Assembly: GCA_913051865.1 (NCBI GenBank)
Contig: CAJXHE010000001.1
Coordinates: forward strand, 17,320 to 81,319
DNA length: 64,000 bases
Origin: an uncultured Flavobacteriales bacterium
GTDB taxonomy: Bacteria; Bacteroidota; Bacteroidia; Flavobacteriales_D; Sanyastnellaceae
Reading direction: 5' to 3'
Part shown: in pieces, positions 17,027 through 25,914 of the stretch
Position numbering within the stretch: position 1 is the stretch's first letter
How the letters are laid out: the number at the start of each line of letters is the position of its first letter
The notes under the pieces: generated by a model
The model's input: the letters and a program-made list of their open reading frames with translations, nothing else
The model's database searches: none
What the model was told of the DNA's origin: nothing
Translations under genes and position numbers: made by a program

Positions 17027-18223
17027 TTATGAAAGTTTTCTGACGGCGGCATCAATCCTGCGCACAGCCTCCGCGAGAACATCATCTGCTGCAGCATAAC
17101 TGATTCGAATGCATTCGGGCGTCCCGAAAGCAGCGCCACTTACTGTAGCGACATGTGCTTCTTCAATGAGGAACATGGCAACATCTTCTGAGTTTTTGAG
17201 TGTTTTGCCGCCATAGCTTAGGCCGAAAAGATCGCTGATGTCCGGAAACAAATAAAACGCGCCCATGGGGAGGTTGAGTTTGACTCCCGGAACCTTGCTT
17301 AAATCGGCATGCATTGCATTTCTTCTTCGGAGAAACGCATCGAGCATAGAATCTGCAATGGAGGGGTCTTGATCAACCGCTTCCGCTGCAGCTGCTTGAG
17401 TGATGCTACAAGGCGCAGACGTAAATTGCCCTTGGATCTTTGTACACGCCGCAGCGATCCATTTGGGTGCGCCCATATATCCAAGTCGCCAGCCGGTCAT
17501 CGCAAACCCTTTTGAAACACCATTGACAGTGATGACTCTCTCAATCATGCCAGGCTCAGCAGCCAAGCTCGCATGACGTGAGGTGAAATTGATGAGTTCG
17601 TAGATCTCGTCAGAAATCGTAAATACGTTGTCATGCTTGCGAAGCACGTCAGCGATTGCGGCAGTTTCTTCTTGGCTATAGACGGAGCCTGAAGGGTTGC
17701 ACGGTGAGCTGTAGATAACCAGTCTTGTTTTCTCGTTAATCGCAGCCTCGAGCGCTTCAGGATTGATTTTGTAGTCTTCATTAATGGTCGTAGGAATAAT
17801 CACTGGAATTCCCCCTGCGACTTTGACGATTTCCTCATAACTGACCCAATAGGGTGCAGGAAGAATGACTTCGTCTCCTGGATTAACCAAGCTTAAGACA
17901 ACGTTTGCAAGAGATTGTTTGGCACCTGTACTGACGACGATTTGGTCTGGCGCGTAGTCAAGTCCATTGTCCCTTTTGAATTTCTTTGAAATGGCTTCTC
18001 TTATTCTAGGTGTTCCAGGAACAGGAGTGTAGTGGGACTCATTTGCATTGATGGCATCAATTCCAGCTTGTTTTAATACCGCCGGAGTGTCGAAGTCGGG
18101 TTCTCCCAAAGAAAGTGAGATGACGTCAACTCCAGACGCTTTGAGTTCACGAGCCATTCTCGCCATGGCAATCGTTGCAGACTCAGACAGGCGATTAAGA
18201 AGATCAGAAGTGCGGTTTTCCAT
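17027..18223 (-). CDS. aspC: Class I/II pyridoxal-phosphate aminotransferase (aspartate aminotransferase type)
   Basis: The track opens with a TTG; the ATG at 18223 (MENRTSDLLNRLSESATIAMARMARELKASG) matches family N-termini and gives 398 residues. Motifs: ISLSLGEPDFDTP, VVSTGAKQSLANVVLSLVNPGDEVILPAPYWVSY, YSSPCNPSGSVYS, the PLP-binding lysine in GVSKGFAMTGWRLGYMGAP and RISYAAADDVL at the end. This is the subgroup Ib aspartate aminotransferase that transfers the amino group from aspartate to 2-oxoglutarate. It may be cotranscribed with rfaE1. Related prephenate aminotransferases are hard to separate by eye. Confidence 0.88.
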   Translation of the reverse strand: MENRTSDLLNRLSESATIAMARMARELKASGVDVISLSLGEPDFDTPAVLKQAGIDAINANESHYTPVPGTPRIREAISKKFKRDNGLDYAPDQIVVSTGAKQSLANVVLSLVNPGDEVILPAPYWVSYEEIVKVAGGIPVIIPTTINEDYKINPEALEAAINEKTRLVIYSSPCNPSGSVYSQEETAAIADVLRKHDNVFTISDEIYELINFTSRHASLAAEPGMIERVITVNGVSKGFAMTGWRLGYMGAPKWIAAACTKIQGQFTSAPCSITQAAAAEAVDQDPSIADSMLDAFLRRRNAMHADLSKVPGVKLNLPMGAFYLFPDISDLFGLSYGGKTLKNSEDVAMFLIEEAHVATVSGAAFGTPECIRISYAAADDVLAEAVRRIDAAVRKLS

Positions 18224-18262
18224 TAGAAGCAAATAAAGCGATTTTTCAAGCCGTAAAGGTAG

Positions 18263-19729
18263 TTATTTCCTCGGAAGGAGTGCGAGTCCAAGCATAGTAA
18301 TTGCACCATTTACTGGAAGCAATGAAAACCCGAAACTAAAGCCCCAGTATTTTGATAAAAAGTACTCAAGTAAATAGCAGACAATAGGCGAAGCAATGGC
18401 GACATAGGGAATTAATTTTTCTCTCGGTTTGCTTTTAAATAGGATTCCGAAGAAAAACAAACCAAGAAGGGGACCGTAGGTGTAATTCGCGGCAGTAAAG
18501 AGCGCAGCAACGACGCTTGTGTCATTTACAGCCCTAAATGCCATGATTGCAATAAACAGTACGCCCGCCATTCCTAAATGAACTGTCTTTCTGACTTTCT
18601 CGGCTTTTTCTTCTTTCATTTTTTGGGTGCCGATGAGATCAACACAGGTAGAAGTAGTGAGTGCCGTTAACGCCGAATCTGCAGAACTGAAAGCAGATGC
18701 AAGAAGTCCGATAAGGAAAACGCCGCCTGCCATGGGACCCAATGACCCACCAAGGGCGAGTGTAGGAAAAAGCCTGTCCGTTGCTTCAGGTATAGAGATA
18801 CCTTCCGCACTTGCATGCAGATATAAAAGTGCGCCAAGTGACAGAAATAAGATGTTTGCAGCAAAGAGAACCACAGCGAAACTGGCCATGTTTAATCTTG
18901 CACTTTTGAGATCTTTGCAGGCGAGATTTTTCTGCATCATATCCTGGTCGAGTCCAGTCATTGCAATACACACGAAGGTGCCAGCAAGGAAGTGTTTCAC
19001 AAAGTGATTGCCTGCTTTCCAGTCATCAAAGACGAATATCTTTGTCATTCCACTGGACTTCACGAGTTCCGGAATTGCTGTCACAGATGCACCAAATGCA
19101 CTAGAAATAGCCAGTACAGTTAGGATGACGGCAGTGAGCATGCATGCAGTTTGGACGGTATCTGTCCAAATCACTGTGGCCATTCCTCCCTGCCTTGTGT
19201 AAATATATATAATGCCAAGGACCACAGCGACAATTGCAGCAAAGGCCCAACCAGGAACACCCCCTGTGCTGTTTGAAAAAAGAGGCTCAAGGATGGCAAG
19301 TTCCACGACGATTGCAACAAGAAACAGTCTGAAAGATGCCCCGATGACTCTGCTTAAAATAAAGAATGATGCCCCCGTTTTATAGGCACCATTGCCGAAT
19401 CTTTGGTCCAAATAAGTATAAATACTGGTAAGCCCTAACCGGTAGTAAAGAGGAAGAAGTACAGCGATAATAAAGAGATACCCCACCATGTATCCAAGGA
19501 CCATTTGAAGGTAGGTGAAACTTTGTGTATTTACCCAGCCAGGAATAGAAATAAAAGTGACGCCACTCAGTGATGCACCGACCATTCCGAAGGCCACAAC
19601 ATACCAAGGCGCCTTTTTTCCAGCCAAGAAAAAGTCAGATGCTTTTTTATCCCGGCCAGTGATGTTCCCTATTAAAAACAATACCCCAACGTAGAGGCAT
19701 GATATGAGAATAAATGTAGTTGCTGACAT
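18263..19729 (-). CDS. Sodium:solute symporter (SSS family)
   Basis: The track start at 19789 overlaps recR and adds 20 non-hydrophobic residues; the ATG at 19729 (MSATTFILISCLYVGVLFLIGNITGRDKKASDFFLAGKKAPW) is better and sits 5 bases after a TAAATTTG box. This leaves 488 residues with about 13 membrane spans. FFLAGKKAPWYVVAFGMVGASLSGVTFISIPGW and YTRQGGMATVIWTDTVQT are the SSS sodium-site region and family signature. The substrate (sugar, amino acid, sialic acid and similar) cannot be told from sequence alone, and no catabolic genes adjoin it. Confidence 0.9.
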   Translation of the reverse strand: MSATTFILISCLYVGVLFLIGNITGRDKKASDFFLAGKKAPWYVVAFGMVGASLSGVTFISIPGWVNTQSFTYLQMVLGYMVGYLFIIAVLLPLYYRLGLTSIYTYLDQRFGNGAYKTGASFFILSRVIGASFRLFLVAIVVELAILEPLFSNSTGGVPGWAFAAIVAVVLGIIYIYTRQGGMATVIWTDTVQTACMLTAVILTVLAISSAFGASVTAIPELVKSSGMTKIFVFDDWKAGNHFVKHFLAGTFVCIAMTGLDQDMMQKNLACKDLKSARLNMASFAVVLFAANILFLSLGALLYLHASAEGISIPEATDRLFPTLALGGSLGPMAGGVFLIGLLASAFSSADSALTALTTSTCVDLIGTQKMKEEKAEKVRKTVHLGMAGVLFIAIMAFRAVNDTSVVAALFTAANYTYGPLLGLFFFGILFKSKPREKLIPYVAIASPIVCYLLEYFLSKYWGFSFGFSLLPVNGAITMLGLALLPRK

Positions 19730-19734
19730 GGTCC

Positions 19735-19742
19735 CAAATTTA
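19735..19742 (-). promoter_or_regulatory. -7 box of the SSS symporter gene
   Basis: The minus strand reads TAAATTTG, a perfect consensus match ending 5 bases before the ATG at 19729, so the message should be leaderless or nearly so. Confidence 0.55.
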
Positions 19743-19768
19743 CATGTTCGAACACTGGGATTGGGTTT

Positions 19769-19776
19769 TATCTTTA
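19769..19776 (+). promoter_or_regulatory. -7 box of recR
   Basis: TATCTTTA ends 4 bases before the GTG start at 19781. It faces away from the symporter box at 19735-19742; the two divergent promoters share 26 bases. Confidence 0.5.
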
Positions 19777-19780
19777 CACC

Positions 19781-20449
19781 GTGCAACAACTCCCATCTCG
19801 GCTCATTGAAGCCGCCGTCGATCAGATTTCTACTCTACCTGGTATAGGTCGTAGAACGGCATTACGACTGGCCTTGAGCCTGCTAAGCCGGGACAGTGAA
19901 AGGGTGCAGTCTTTGGCGGATGCCATCGTCGCAATGAGTGAAGGAGTGAAGCCGTGTGACGTTTGTCATAACTTAACGGAACAGGTGAGGTGTTCGATTT
20001 GCACTGCGCCCACCAGAAATAAGAATCTGATTTGTGTTGTTGAAGACATTAGAGATTTGCTTGCAATAGAAAATGTAGGCACCTTCCGAGGTGTGTACCA
20101 TGTATTGGGTGGAATCATCAGTCCTATGGATGGTGTGGGTCCATCGGACTTAACGATTGAGCCATTGATTCGTAGACTTGCCGAAACAAACACGGTTTCC
20201 GGGGTCGATGTTTCAGAGGATTCTAATTCAGAAGGTTCACTCTCGGAAAGTGCCACAGAAATTATTTTTGCTTTGCCAGCAACAATGGAGGGAGATACGA
20301 CATCATTCTATTTGTTTAAAAAAATGGTGTCGTTCAACATCAAGATTACGACACTCGCGCGGGGTGTAGCCGTTGGGGAGGCTTTACAGCACGCTGACGA
20401 AGCGACCCTTGCGCGTTCAATGGATAACAGGACTTTATATGAGTGCTAG
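19781..20449 (+). CDS. recR: Recombination mediator protein RecR
   Basis: 222 residues, slightly longer than the usual 200. RecR, with RecO and RecF, loads RecA at gaps. The helix-hairpin-helix (ISTLPGIGRRTALRLALSLL), four zinc cysteines (CDVC and CSIC near 59-74) and the Toprim domain (LICVVEDIRDLLAIENVGTFRGVYHVLGGIISPMDGVGPSDL, ALPATMEGDTTSFYL) are all present. The odd part is a Ser/Asp/Glu-rich insert at residues about 137-157 (SGVDVSEDSNSEGSLSESAT) between two Toprim segments. GTG start fixed by the promoter box and by SRLIEAAVDQISTLPG. Confidence 0.95.
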   Translation: MQQLPSRLIEAAVDQISTLPGIGRRTALRLALSLLSRDSERVQSLADAIVAMSEGVKPCDVCHNLTEQVRCSICTAPTRNKNLICVVEDIRDLLAIENVGTFRGVYHVLGGIISPMDGVGPSDLTIEPLIRRLAETNTVSGVDVSEDSNSEGSLSESATEIIFALPATMEGDTTSFYLFKKMVSFNIKITTLARGVAVGEALQHADEATLARSMDNRTLYEC

Positions 20450-20452
20450 AAG

Positions 20453-22345
20453 ATGAAGTTATCGGTCATTATAGTCAGTTATAACGTTGAGCATTTCCTT
20501 GCGCAATGCCTTATTTCTGTGGAGAGAGCGATTGCAAATTTTTCAGGCCAAACACCTTCGAACCGTTCTCAAATTGATGTTTTTGTAGTCGACAACATTT
20601 CGGTGGACGGAACATGTGAAATGGTGAAGGAGCGTTTTCCATGGGTGACTTTGATTGAGAATTCCGAAAATGTCGGGTTTTCTAAAGCAAACAATCAAGC
20701 GATTCAGATTTCAAATGCCGAGTACGTTCTCCTTTTAAATCCCGATACGGTCATTCAAGAAGATACATTTTCAAAATCTATTACTTTTGCCGATGAAAAC
20801 CCCAAGCTTGGGGGGATGGGCGTGCCTATGTTTGATGGTTCAGGGACCTACCTTCCCGAGAGCAAAAGAGGGATTCCAACCCCTTGGGCATCTCTTTGTC
20901 GGATTTCAGGTTTGTTCCGTTTGGCACCGAAAAGCAAGCATCTGAATAACTATTATGCAGGACATTTAAGTGCAGAAGAGAATCAGAGAATTGACGTACT
21001 AAGTGGCGCGTTTATGTGGATGCGTAAATCGGCTCTGGATGAAGTAGGTGTCTTAGATGAAGACTTCTTCATGTACGGAGAAGATATCGATCTCAGCTGG
21101 AGAATCGTGAAAGGAGGGTGGGAGAATCACTATTTTACAGGCACAAGAATTATTCATTATAAGGGGGAGAGTACAAAGAAGGGCTCTCTAAATTATGTGT
21201 CGATTTTTTACAAAGCGATGTTGATTTTTGCGGCCAAACATTTTGAAGGTTCTCAAGCAAGATCATTTAATTTTTTAATTCGTATTGCGATTTATTTCAG
21301 GGCATTTATTTCTGTTTTACGCAGAATCGTCACGCGAATGAAATGGCCACTTTTAGAAGGTGTATTTCTTCAAATAGGGCTTTTTTTACTCCTCAAGTTT
21401 TACGCAAATTATTCGGGAATACAATATGACGCCTATGCAACAAATGTTGCGATGTTGATCTATTCTTCGGTATGGGTGTTTTTTCTTTGGGTTTGCGGAG
21501 GATATGACAAACCATGGATTCCAAGAAGGGTGTTGAAGGGCATCGCTGCCGGTTCAATTGTTCTCGTCGCTGGTTACGGATTGCTTCCAGAAGATTATCG
21601 TTTCTCGCGTGCCATTTTACTTTTGGGTTCGATTTGGTTTTTGGCAGTCGTGATTTTCGGTCGTTTCACTTTTGGCGTTTGGCGTTTGGGCGCGAAGCCC
21701 AAATCAAGACTTATTGTAGCGGGGAAGGAGGAGTCGCGTTCCATCAAGCAGCTTTTGGCGTCAATTGAACTTAGAGAAGGTATTTCAGAGGCGACACATG
21801 TAATCACTTCTCATGATCTGAGTACAATTGTAGATGTGGTCAGAGTACATTCAATTGGAGAAATCGTGTTTAGTGGAAGAGATGTCAGGTCTAAGGACAT
21901 TATTACGGTACTCGCTACCCTTGTAGACAAGGCAGTCGTGTGCCGAATTGCTTGGACTGATGACGGTTATGTGATGGGGTCAGGTGGGCCAGGCCCAGAC
22001 CCAGTGACCGAGTTAGATAGAGCAATATATGGACCGTCAGCCCGCCGTTCAAAACGTATTTTCGACCTATTCTCTTCCCTCACCCTGTTGCTTGTTTTTC
22101 CATTGCTTTTTATTTTCAGGCGGTCTGAATGGATTGCTTATTCATTCAAGGTATTCCTCGGTAAAGCCACATGGGTAGGCCTTAAGGGTGTTCACAAACC
22201 GTCGCGTCCTAACATTATTAATGCAGTTGAAAACGAAGACGTTAGAGTCAGAGAACGTCTCAACCTTGCGTATGCAAGAAAATACAATTGGTTTGAAGAC
22301 CTCAAGCTTGTCCTGAACGCATTACTTTTACAATCCGTAAACTGA
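20453..22345 (+). CDS. GT2 glycosyltransferase fused to a degenerate polyprenyl-phosphate sugar-transferase-like half
   Basis: 630 residues in two parts. Residues 1-270 are a GT-A family 2 domain of the WbbL/rhamnosyltransferase type (SVIIVSYNVEHFLAQCL, VVDNISVDGT, LLNPDTV, and GEDIDLSWRI near 209). Residues 300-404 hold about four hydrophobic spans. Residues 418-500 look like the Rossmann-like soluble domain of WbaP/WcaJ proteins. Residues 533-580 (ARRSKRIFDLFSSLTLLLVFPLLF, then FLGKATWVGL) resemble the membrane re-entrant helix and end of a phosphoglycosyl transferase, but the catalytic Asp-Glu block and the PRP segment are not there. I infer a membrane-anchored glycosyltransferase for surface glycans. 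It lies 3 bases after recR and 4 before the E2 gene. Confidence 0.8.
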   Translation: MKLSVIIVSYNVEHFLAQCLISVERAIANFSGQTPSNRSQIDVFVVDNISVDGTCEMVKERFPWVTLIENSENVGFSKANNQAIQISNAEYVLLLNPDTVIQEDTFSKSITFADENPKLGGMGVPMFDGSGTYLPESKRGIPTPWASLCRISGLFRLAPKSKHLNNYYAGHLSAEENQRIDVLSGAFMWMRKSALDEVGVLDEDFFMYGEDIDLSWRIVKGGWENHYFTGTRIIHYKGESTKKGSLNYVSIFYKAMLIFAAKHFEGSQARSFNFLIRIAIYFRAFISVLRRIVTRMKWPLLEGVFLQIGLFLLLKFYANYSGIQYDAYATNVAMLIYSSVWVFFLWVCGGYDKPWIPRRVLKGIAAGSIVLVAGYGLLPEDYRFSRAILLLGSIWFLAVVIFGRFTFGVWRLGAKPKSRLIVAGKEESRSIKQLLASIELREGISEATHVITSHDLSTIVDVVRVHSIGEIVFSGRDVRSKDIITVLATLVDKAVVCRIAWTDDGYVMGSGGPGPDPVTELDRAIYGPSARRSKRIFDLFSSLTLLLVFPLLFIFRRSEWIAYSFKVFLGKATWVGLKGVHKPSRPNIINAVENEDVRVRERLNLAYARKYNWFEDLKLVLNALLLQSVN

Positions 22346-22349
22346 TTAC

Positions 22350-23714
22350 ATGGCAATTATTGAAATCCTACTCCCTAAAATGGGTGAAAGTGTGGCTGAA
22401 GCAACGATCATTAACCTTTTGGTCGATGCGGGAGCTAGCGTTGAGGCAGACGAAGCTGTCGTTGAAATTGCGACAGATAAGGTGGATAGCGAAATTCCAG
22501 CTCCTGAAGATGGCGTGCTGTTGGAGTGGCTTGTCTCAAAAGACGATGTCGTTCAGGTGGGCGATCCCATTGCACGTTTCGAAATAGGAGGGGATGAAGT
22601 TGTTGTGCCTGTAGCTCCAGTTGCAGAAACCATAGACGATGGTGATTCTGTGCCAGCTGATGTTTCTAAATCAGCGGCAGTTGAACCTTCGGTTTCTGTA
22701 CATCAAGCTTTAGATCCTGTTTCAGCTCCAGAAAGAACGGGTGCGTCAGGCAGATTTTACTCCCCCTTAGTCAGGAGTATTGCGAGTGCTGAAGGAGTGA
22801 GTATGGAAGAATTGGAACAGATTTCAGGAACGGGGTCTGAAGGTCGGGTCACGAAGAAAGACATGTTGTCTTATCTATCTCGCCTTAAGAGTCACAGTCC
22901 GGCATCTCATATTCCTGTAAAAGAAATGCCCTCTAAGCCGTCACCAGTGATTTCAGCATCCTCAATGGATGTGCATCCTTCTTTTGCATCCATTTCTGGT
23001 GGGTACGAAGTTGTGGAGATGGATCGAATGCGCAAGCTGATTGCCAAACACATGGTTGATTCGGTGCATACATCGCCGCACGTGACTTCTTTTGTGGAAG
23101 CAGATGTGACGAATTTGGTCTTATGGAGAAACAAGAACAAGAACAAGTTTCTCGAGAAATTCGGAGAGAAACTGACGTTCACACCTTTGCTCGCAGAAGC
23201 GATTGTCAAAGCGATTGGAGATTTCCCCGGTGTGAATGCGAGTGTGGACGGTGACAATGTGATTATGCATAAAGGCATACACTTAGGAATGGCTGCGGCG
23301 CTTCCAAGTGGAAATTTAATTGTACCCGTGATTAAGAATGCGGATTCATTCAATTTGCAGGGATTAACTAGAGCGGTGAATGACTTGGCCAAACGTGCCC
23401 GTGCTGGGCAACTTGGTCCAGATGACATTGCTGGCGGCACTTATACAATGACAAACGTAGGAACGTTTGGAAATGTGATGGGGACTCCGATTATCAATCA
23501 GCCTCAAGTGGGGATTCTCGCACTGGGAGCGATTCGTAAAAAACCAGCTGTAATAGAGACACCGGAAGGAGATATGATTGGTATTAGACATATGATGTTC
23601 CTTTCTCACAGCTATGATCACAGAGTCGTTGACGGTCAGTTGGGAGGTCGTTTTGTCCGTCGCGTCGCTGATTATCTCGAGAATTTCTCGTCAGATAGAC
23701 CGATAGAAGGATAG
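22350..23714 (+). CDS. 2-oxo acid dehydrogenase E2 (dihydrolipoyl acyltransferase)
   Basis: 454 residues. One lipoyl domain (residues 1-76, lipoylated lysine in EIATDKVDSEIPAP), a linker rich in Val/Ala/Pro, an E3-binding domain (FYSPLVRSIASAEGVSMEELEQISGTGSEGRVTKKDMLSYL, about 130-170), then the catalytic acetyltransferase core ending in SHSYDHRVVDGQLGGRFVRRV with the active His and Asp. It could belong to the pyruvate, 2-oxoglutarate or branched-chain complex. The single lipoyl domain and GRVTKKD style favour a branched-chain or general 2-oxoacid type, but E1 and E3 genes are not near, so I give no symbol. Confidence 0.9.
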   Translation: MAIIEILLPKMGESVAEATIINLLVDAGASVEADEAVVEIATDKVDSEIPAPEDGVLLEWLVSKDDVVQVGDPIARFEIGGDEVVVPVAPVAETIDDGDSVPADVSKSAAVEPSVSVHQALDPVSAPERTGASGRFYSPLVRSIASAEGVSMEELEQISGTGSEGRVTKKDMLSYLSRLKSHSPASHIPVKEMPSKPSPVISASSMDVHPSFASISGGYEVVEMDRMRKLIAKHMVDSVHTSPHVTSFVEADVTNLVLWRNKNKNKFLEKFGEKLTFTPLLAEAIVKAIGDFPGVNASVDGDNVIMHKGIHLGMAAALPSGNLIVPVIKNADSFNLQGLTRAVNDLAKRARAGQLGPDDIAGGTYTMTNVGTFGNVMGTPIINQPQVGILALGAIRKKPAVIETPEGDMIGIRHMMFLSHSYDHRVVDGQLGGRFVRRVADYLENFSSDRPIEG

Positions 23715-23773
23715 CGCATATTGAATTTTATAATGCGTACACAAAGTCCACTTATTTAAATTAATTAAGTACT

Positions 23774-23781
23774 TAACTTGT
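23774..23781 (+). promoter_or_regulatory. -7-like box before the TPR/propeller gene
   Basis: TAACTTGT, ending 4 bases before the ATG at 23786, in an AT-rich gap (23715-23785). It supports ATG 23786 over the GTG at 23780, which would overlap the box. Confidence 0.4.
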
Positions 23782-23785
23782 GCGT

Positions 23786-25894
23786 ATGTTGAAACACCCG
23801 ATTCTATTTGCAATTATTTGTTTCTTTACGGTTGTATCGTCAAATAATATTCTAAGTCAGACCCATTCAAAATCTGCGCGTCATTCTCTGTCTCAGTCCG
23901 ACAGATTGGTGTTTGATCAAGCGTCTATGCTTACTGAAGAAGGAATATATCACGAAGCGGCAAGGATATGGAAGGGGCTCGTGGATGATTATCCAAACTG
24001 TGGAAATTACAGGTATCACTATGCTGTTTGTTTGTTAAATTCTGGCGCACCAGTTGAGTCAGTGAACCAAGAATTAACGACTGCCATGTCAATGTCGGGT
24101 TCTTTAATTTCGGGTTCAGGGAAATTTAATGAAGATATATGTGAAGCGCCTGTTGACGTTTTGGTGTATGCTTCTCAAGTAAAAATGTTGCTTTTAGAGT
24201 TTGATGACGCGCTTCGTTTGTTGTCTCGATTCAATGTCGAAGCAAAAAAATGGAACCCACTTCGACGTAACGCTGATCATCTTCTTTCGAATATTGACAT
24301 GGCCCAGAACCTTATTGCGAGTCCGATTGATGTCCAAGTGAGAAATATGGGGCCGCTAATAAACACGGAATTTGACGACACCCATCCAGTGATTAGGGCC
24401 GATGAAAAGCAACTGTTTTATTCTTCTCAAAGGGCCAGATCAAATGGGTCAAATCACGGATCTTTCGACCCGAACACGAAAGATCATTATGCTGACATTT
24501 ACGTGTCTGAACGTGACTCCGCTTGGGGAGAAGCTGAATGGGTAAATATTGGCCTTAAAAAGCACAAGTTTGCCTTGGCAATTTCTCCTTTCGGTGAGGA
24601 TCTTTCGATTGCACATTTGGATGGTTGGGATGAATTGGTTTTCCATTCAAATAAAAGAAAAGGAAAATGGCAAAAAGCTGTTGCCTCGAGTGTGATTCCC
24701 GATGCGCCGTCTGAAGGTGTTATTGTGTTTTCGCCAAACAATTCAATCGCGATCATGAGTATTGCTGACAGAAAGGGGAGAACCGGATTTGATCTGTACC
24801 AGTATACCAAGCTCTCAGACGGCAGTTGGTCAAACCCTGAGCTCATTCAAGGTCCCATCAATTCTGATAGAAATGAGATGTCTCCGTTTATCTCAGCTGA
24901 CGGTACTTTGTTTTTTGCCTCAAATCGTCAAACGAGTATGGGGGGCTATGATTGCTATCGTTCTGTGTTTGAAAATGGAAAGTGGAGTGATCCGGTGAAT
25001 CTCGGATTTCCTATTAATACTGTTGATGATGACAGATATTTTGCGATTTCTGCTGAGGGAACACGCGCTTATATTGCCTCTAGAAGAAACCGTCCCTTAA
25101 ATGATTATGACATTTTCGAAATCACGTTTACTGAAGCGTCACAAATTGTCAATGGCAATATTATGCTGTTAAATGCGCCGCTTGAGGTGGATTTTGATCG
25201 CATTACGCTGACATCTTTACAGTCTGGAAATACGGATGATGTCATGGTTTCAGAAGACAACGAACAATTTCTTCGCGCGGTGATATACGGAGGTCAATCC
25301 TACATCATTGATTACTTTAAAGACGGTGCTGTAATGATAACCGACACGCTAGAAATTGCGACAGATGCAGGATACCATGTCTATACTGACCCCATCGATT
25401 CATTTGAAGCGGGGATTTCTGGTGATGGTTCATTGCGCGTGGAGAAATATGTTGAACCAGAACCCGAGTTGATTGATGCTTCAATGTCATTGGAAGATTC
25501 GCTTGAACTTTTAAGTTTGTTTGGTCCGTCGCCGGAAGCGGAAAGTTGGATTTCTGTTTTTAAACTTAATTCACTCCAAATTCACACGCCCGGTATTGAC
25601 ATTACTTCAATGGCAAATGAGGTTTTAAGAAGAATCAATGAAGAAAGACATCCAGAACTGCTTGTCTCTTCGAGTGCATTTAGAGATGAAACAACATCCT
25701 TTGAAGATGCGAATGCCTTTTCGGGAAAGCGCTCAGCAAATGTTTTTATCAGACTGAAAAAGATTTTGCTAAATATGGGATACACAAATAAGGTGGATTA
25801 CACGTTCTTGCCTTTTGAAATAAAGGTTGTGACTGACCCAGACGACGACACACCTGATTACGTGAAAATAACAATAACTTCAAGCCTTCAATAA
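23786..25894 (+). CDS. TPR / PD40 beta-propeller envelope protein with a diverged OmpA-like C-terminus
   Basis: 702 residues from the ATG at 23786. A signal peptide (MLKHPILFAIICFFTVVSSNNILSQ) is followed by a TPR-like region (DQASMLTEEGIYHEAARIWKGLVDDYP), then PD40/TolB-type propeller blades (FDDTHPVIRADEKQLFYSSQRA, MSPFISADGTLFFASNRQTSMGGYDCYRS, RYFAISAEGTRAYIASRR), and a mixed domain around 450-560. The last 110 residues (NAFSGKRSANVFIRLKKILLNMGY) resemble an OmpA peptidoglycan-binding fold, but the GHTD aspartate is missing. The order of domains is that of PorE of the type IX secretion system. It is a cousin of the gene at 43148-45220, which keeps a canonical OmpA domain. Confidence 0.75.
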   Translation: MLKHPILFAIICFFTVVSSNNILSQTHSKSARHSLSQSDRLVFDQASMLTEEGIYHEAARIWKGLVDDYPNCGNYRYHYAVCLLNSGAPVESVNQELTTAMSMSGSLISGSGKFNEDICEAPVDVLVYASQVKMLLLEFDDALRLLSRFNVEAKKWNPLRRNADHLLSNIDMAQNLIASPIDVQVRNMGPLINTEFDDTHPVIRADEKQLFYSSQRARSNGSNHGSFDPNTKDHYADIYVSERDSAWGEAEWVNIGLKKHKFALAISPFGEDLSIAHLDGWDELVFHSNKRKGKWQKAVASSVIPDAPSEGVIVFSPNNSIAIMSIADRKGRTGFDLYQYTKLSDGSWSNPELIQGPINSDRNEMSPFISADGTLFFASNRQTSMGGYDCYRSVFENGKWSDPVNLGFPINTVDDDRYFAISAEGTRAYIASRRNRPLNDYDIFEITFTEASQIVNGNIMLLNAPLEVDFDRITLTSLQSGNTDDVMVSEDNEQFLRAVIYGGQSYIIDYFKDGAVMITDTLEIATDAGYHVYTDPIDSFEAGISGDGSLRVEKYVEPEPELIDASMSLEDSLELLSLFGPSPEAESWISVFKLNSLQIHTPGIDITSMANEVLRRINEERHPELLVSSSAFRDETTSFEDANAFSGKRSANVFIRLKKILLNMGYTNKVDYTFLPFEIKVVTDPDDDTPDYVKITITSSLQ

Positions 25895-25914
25895 GAGGTT
25901 TTACGACAATTAAC

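Noticed and set aside
22907-23440. 177-residue minus-strand ORF
   Set aside because: It is the antisense of the E2 catalytic domain, with no family resemblance.
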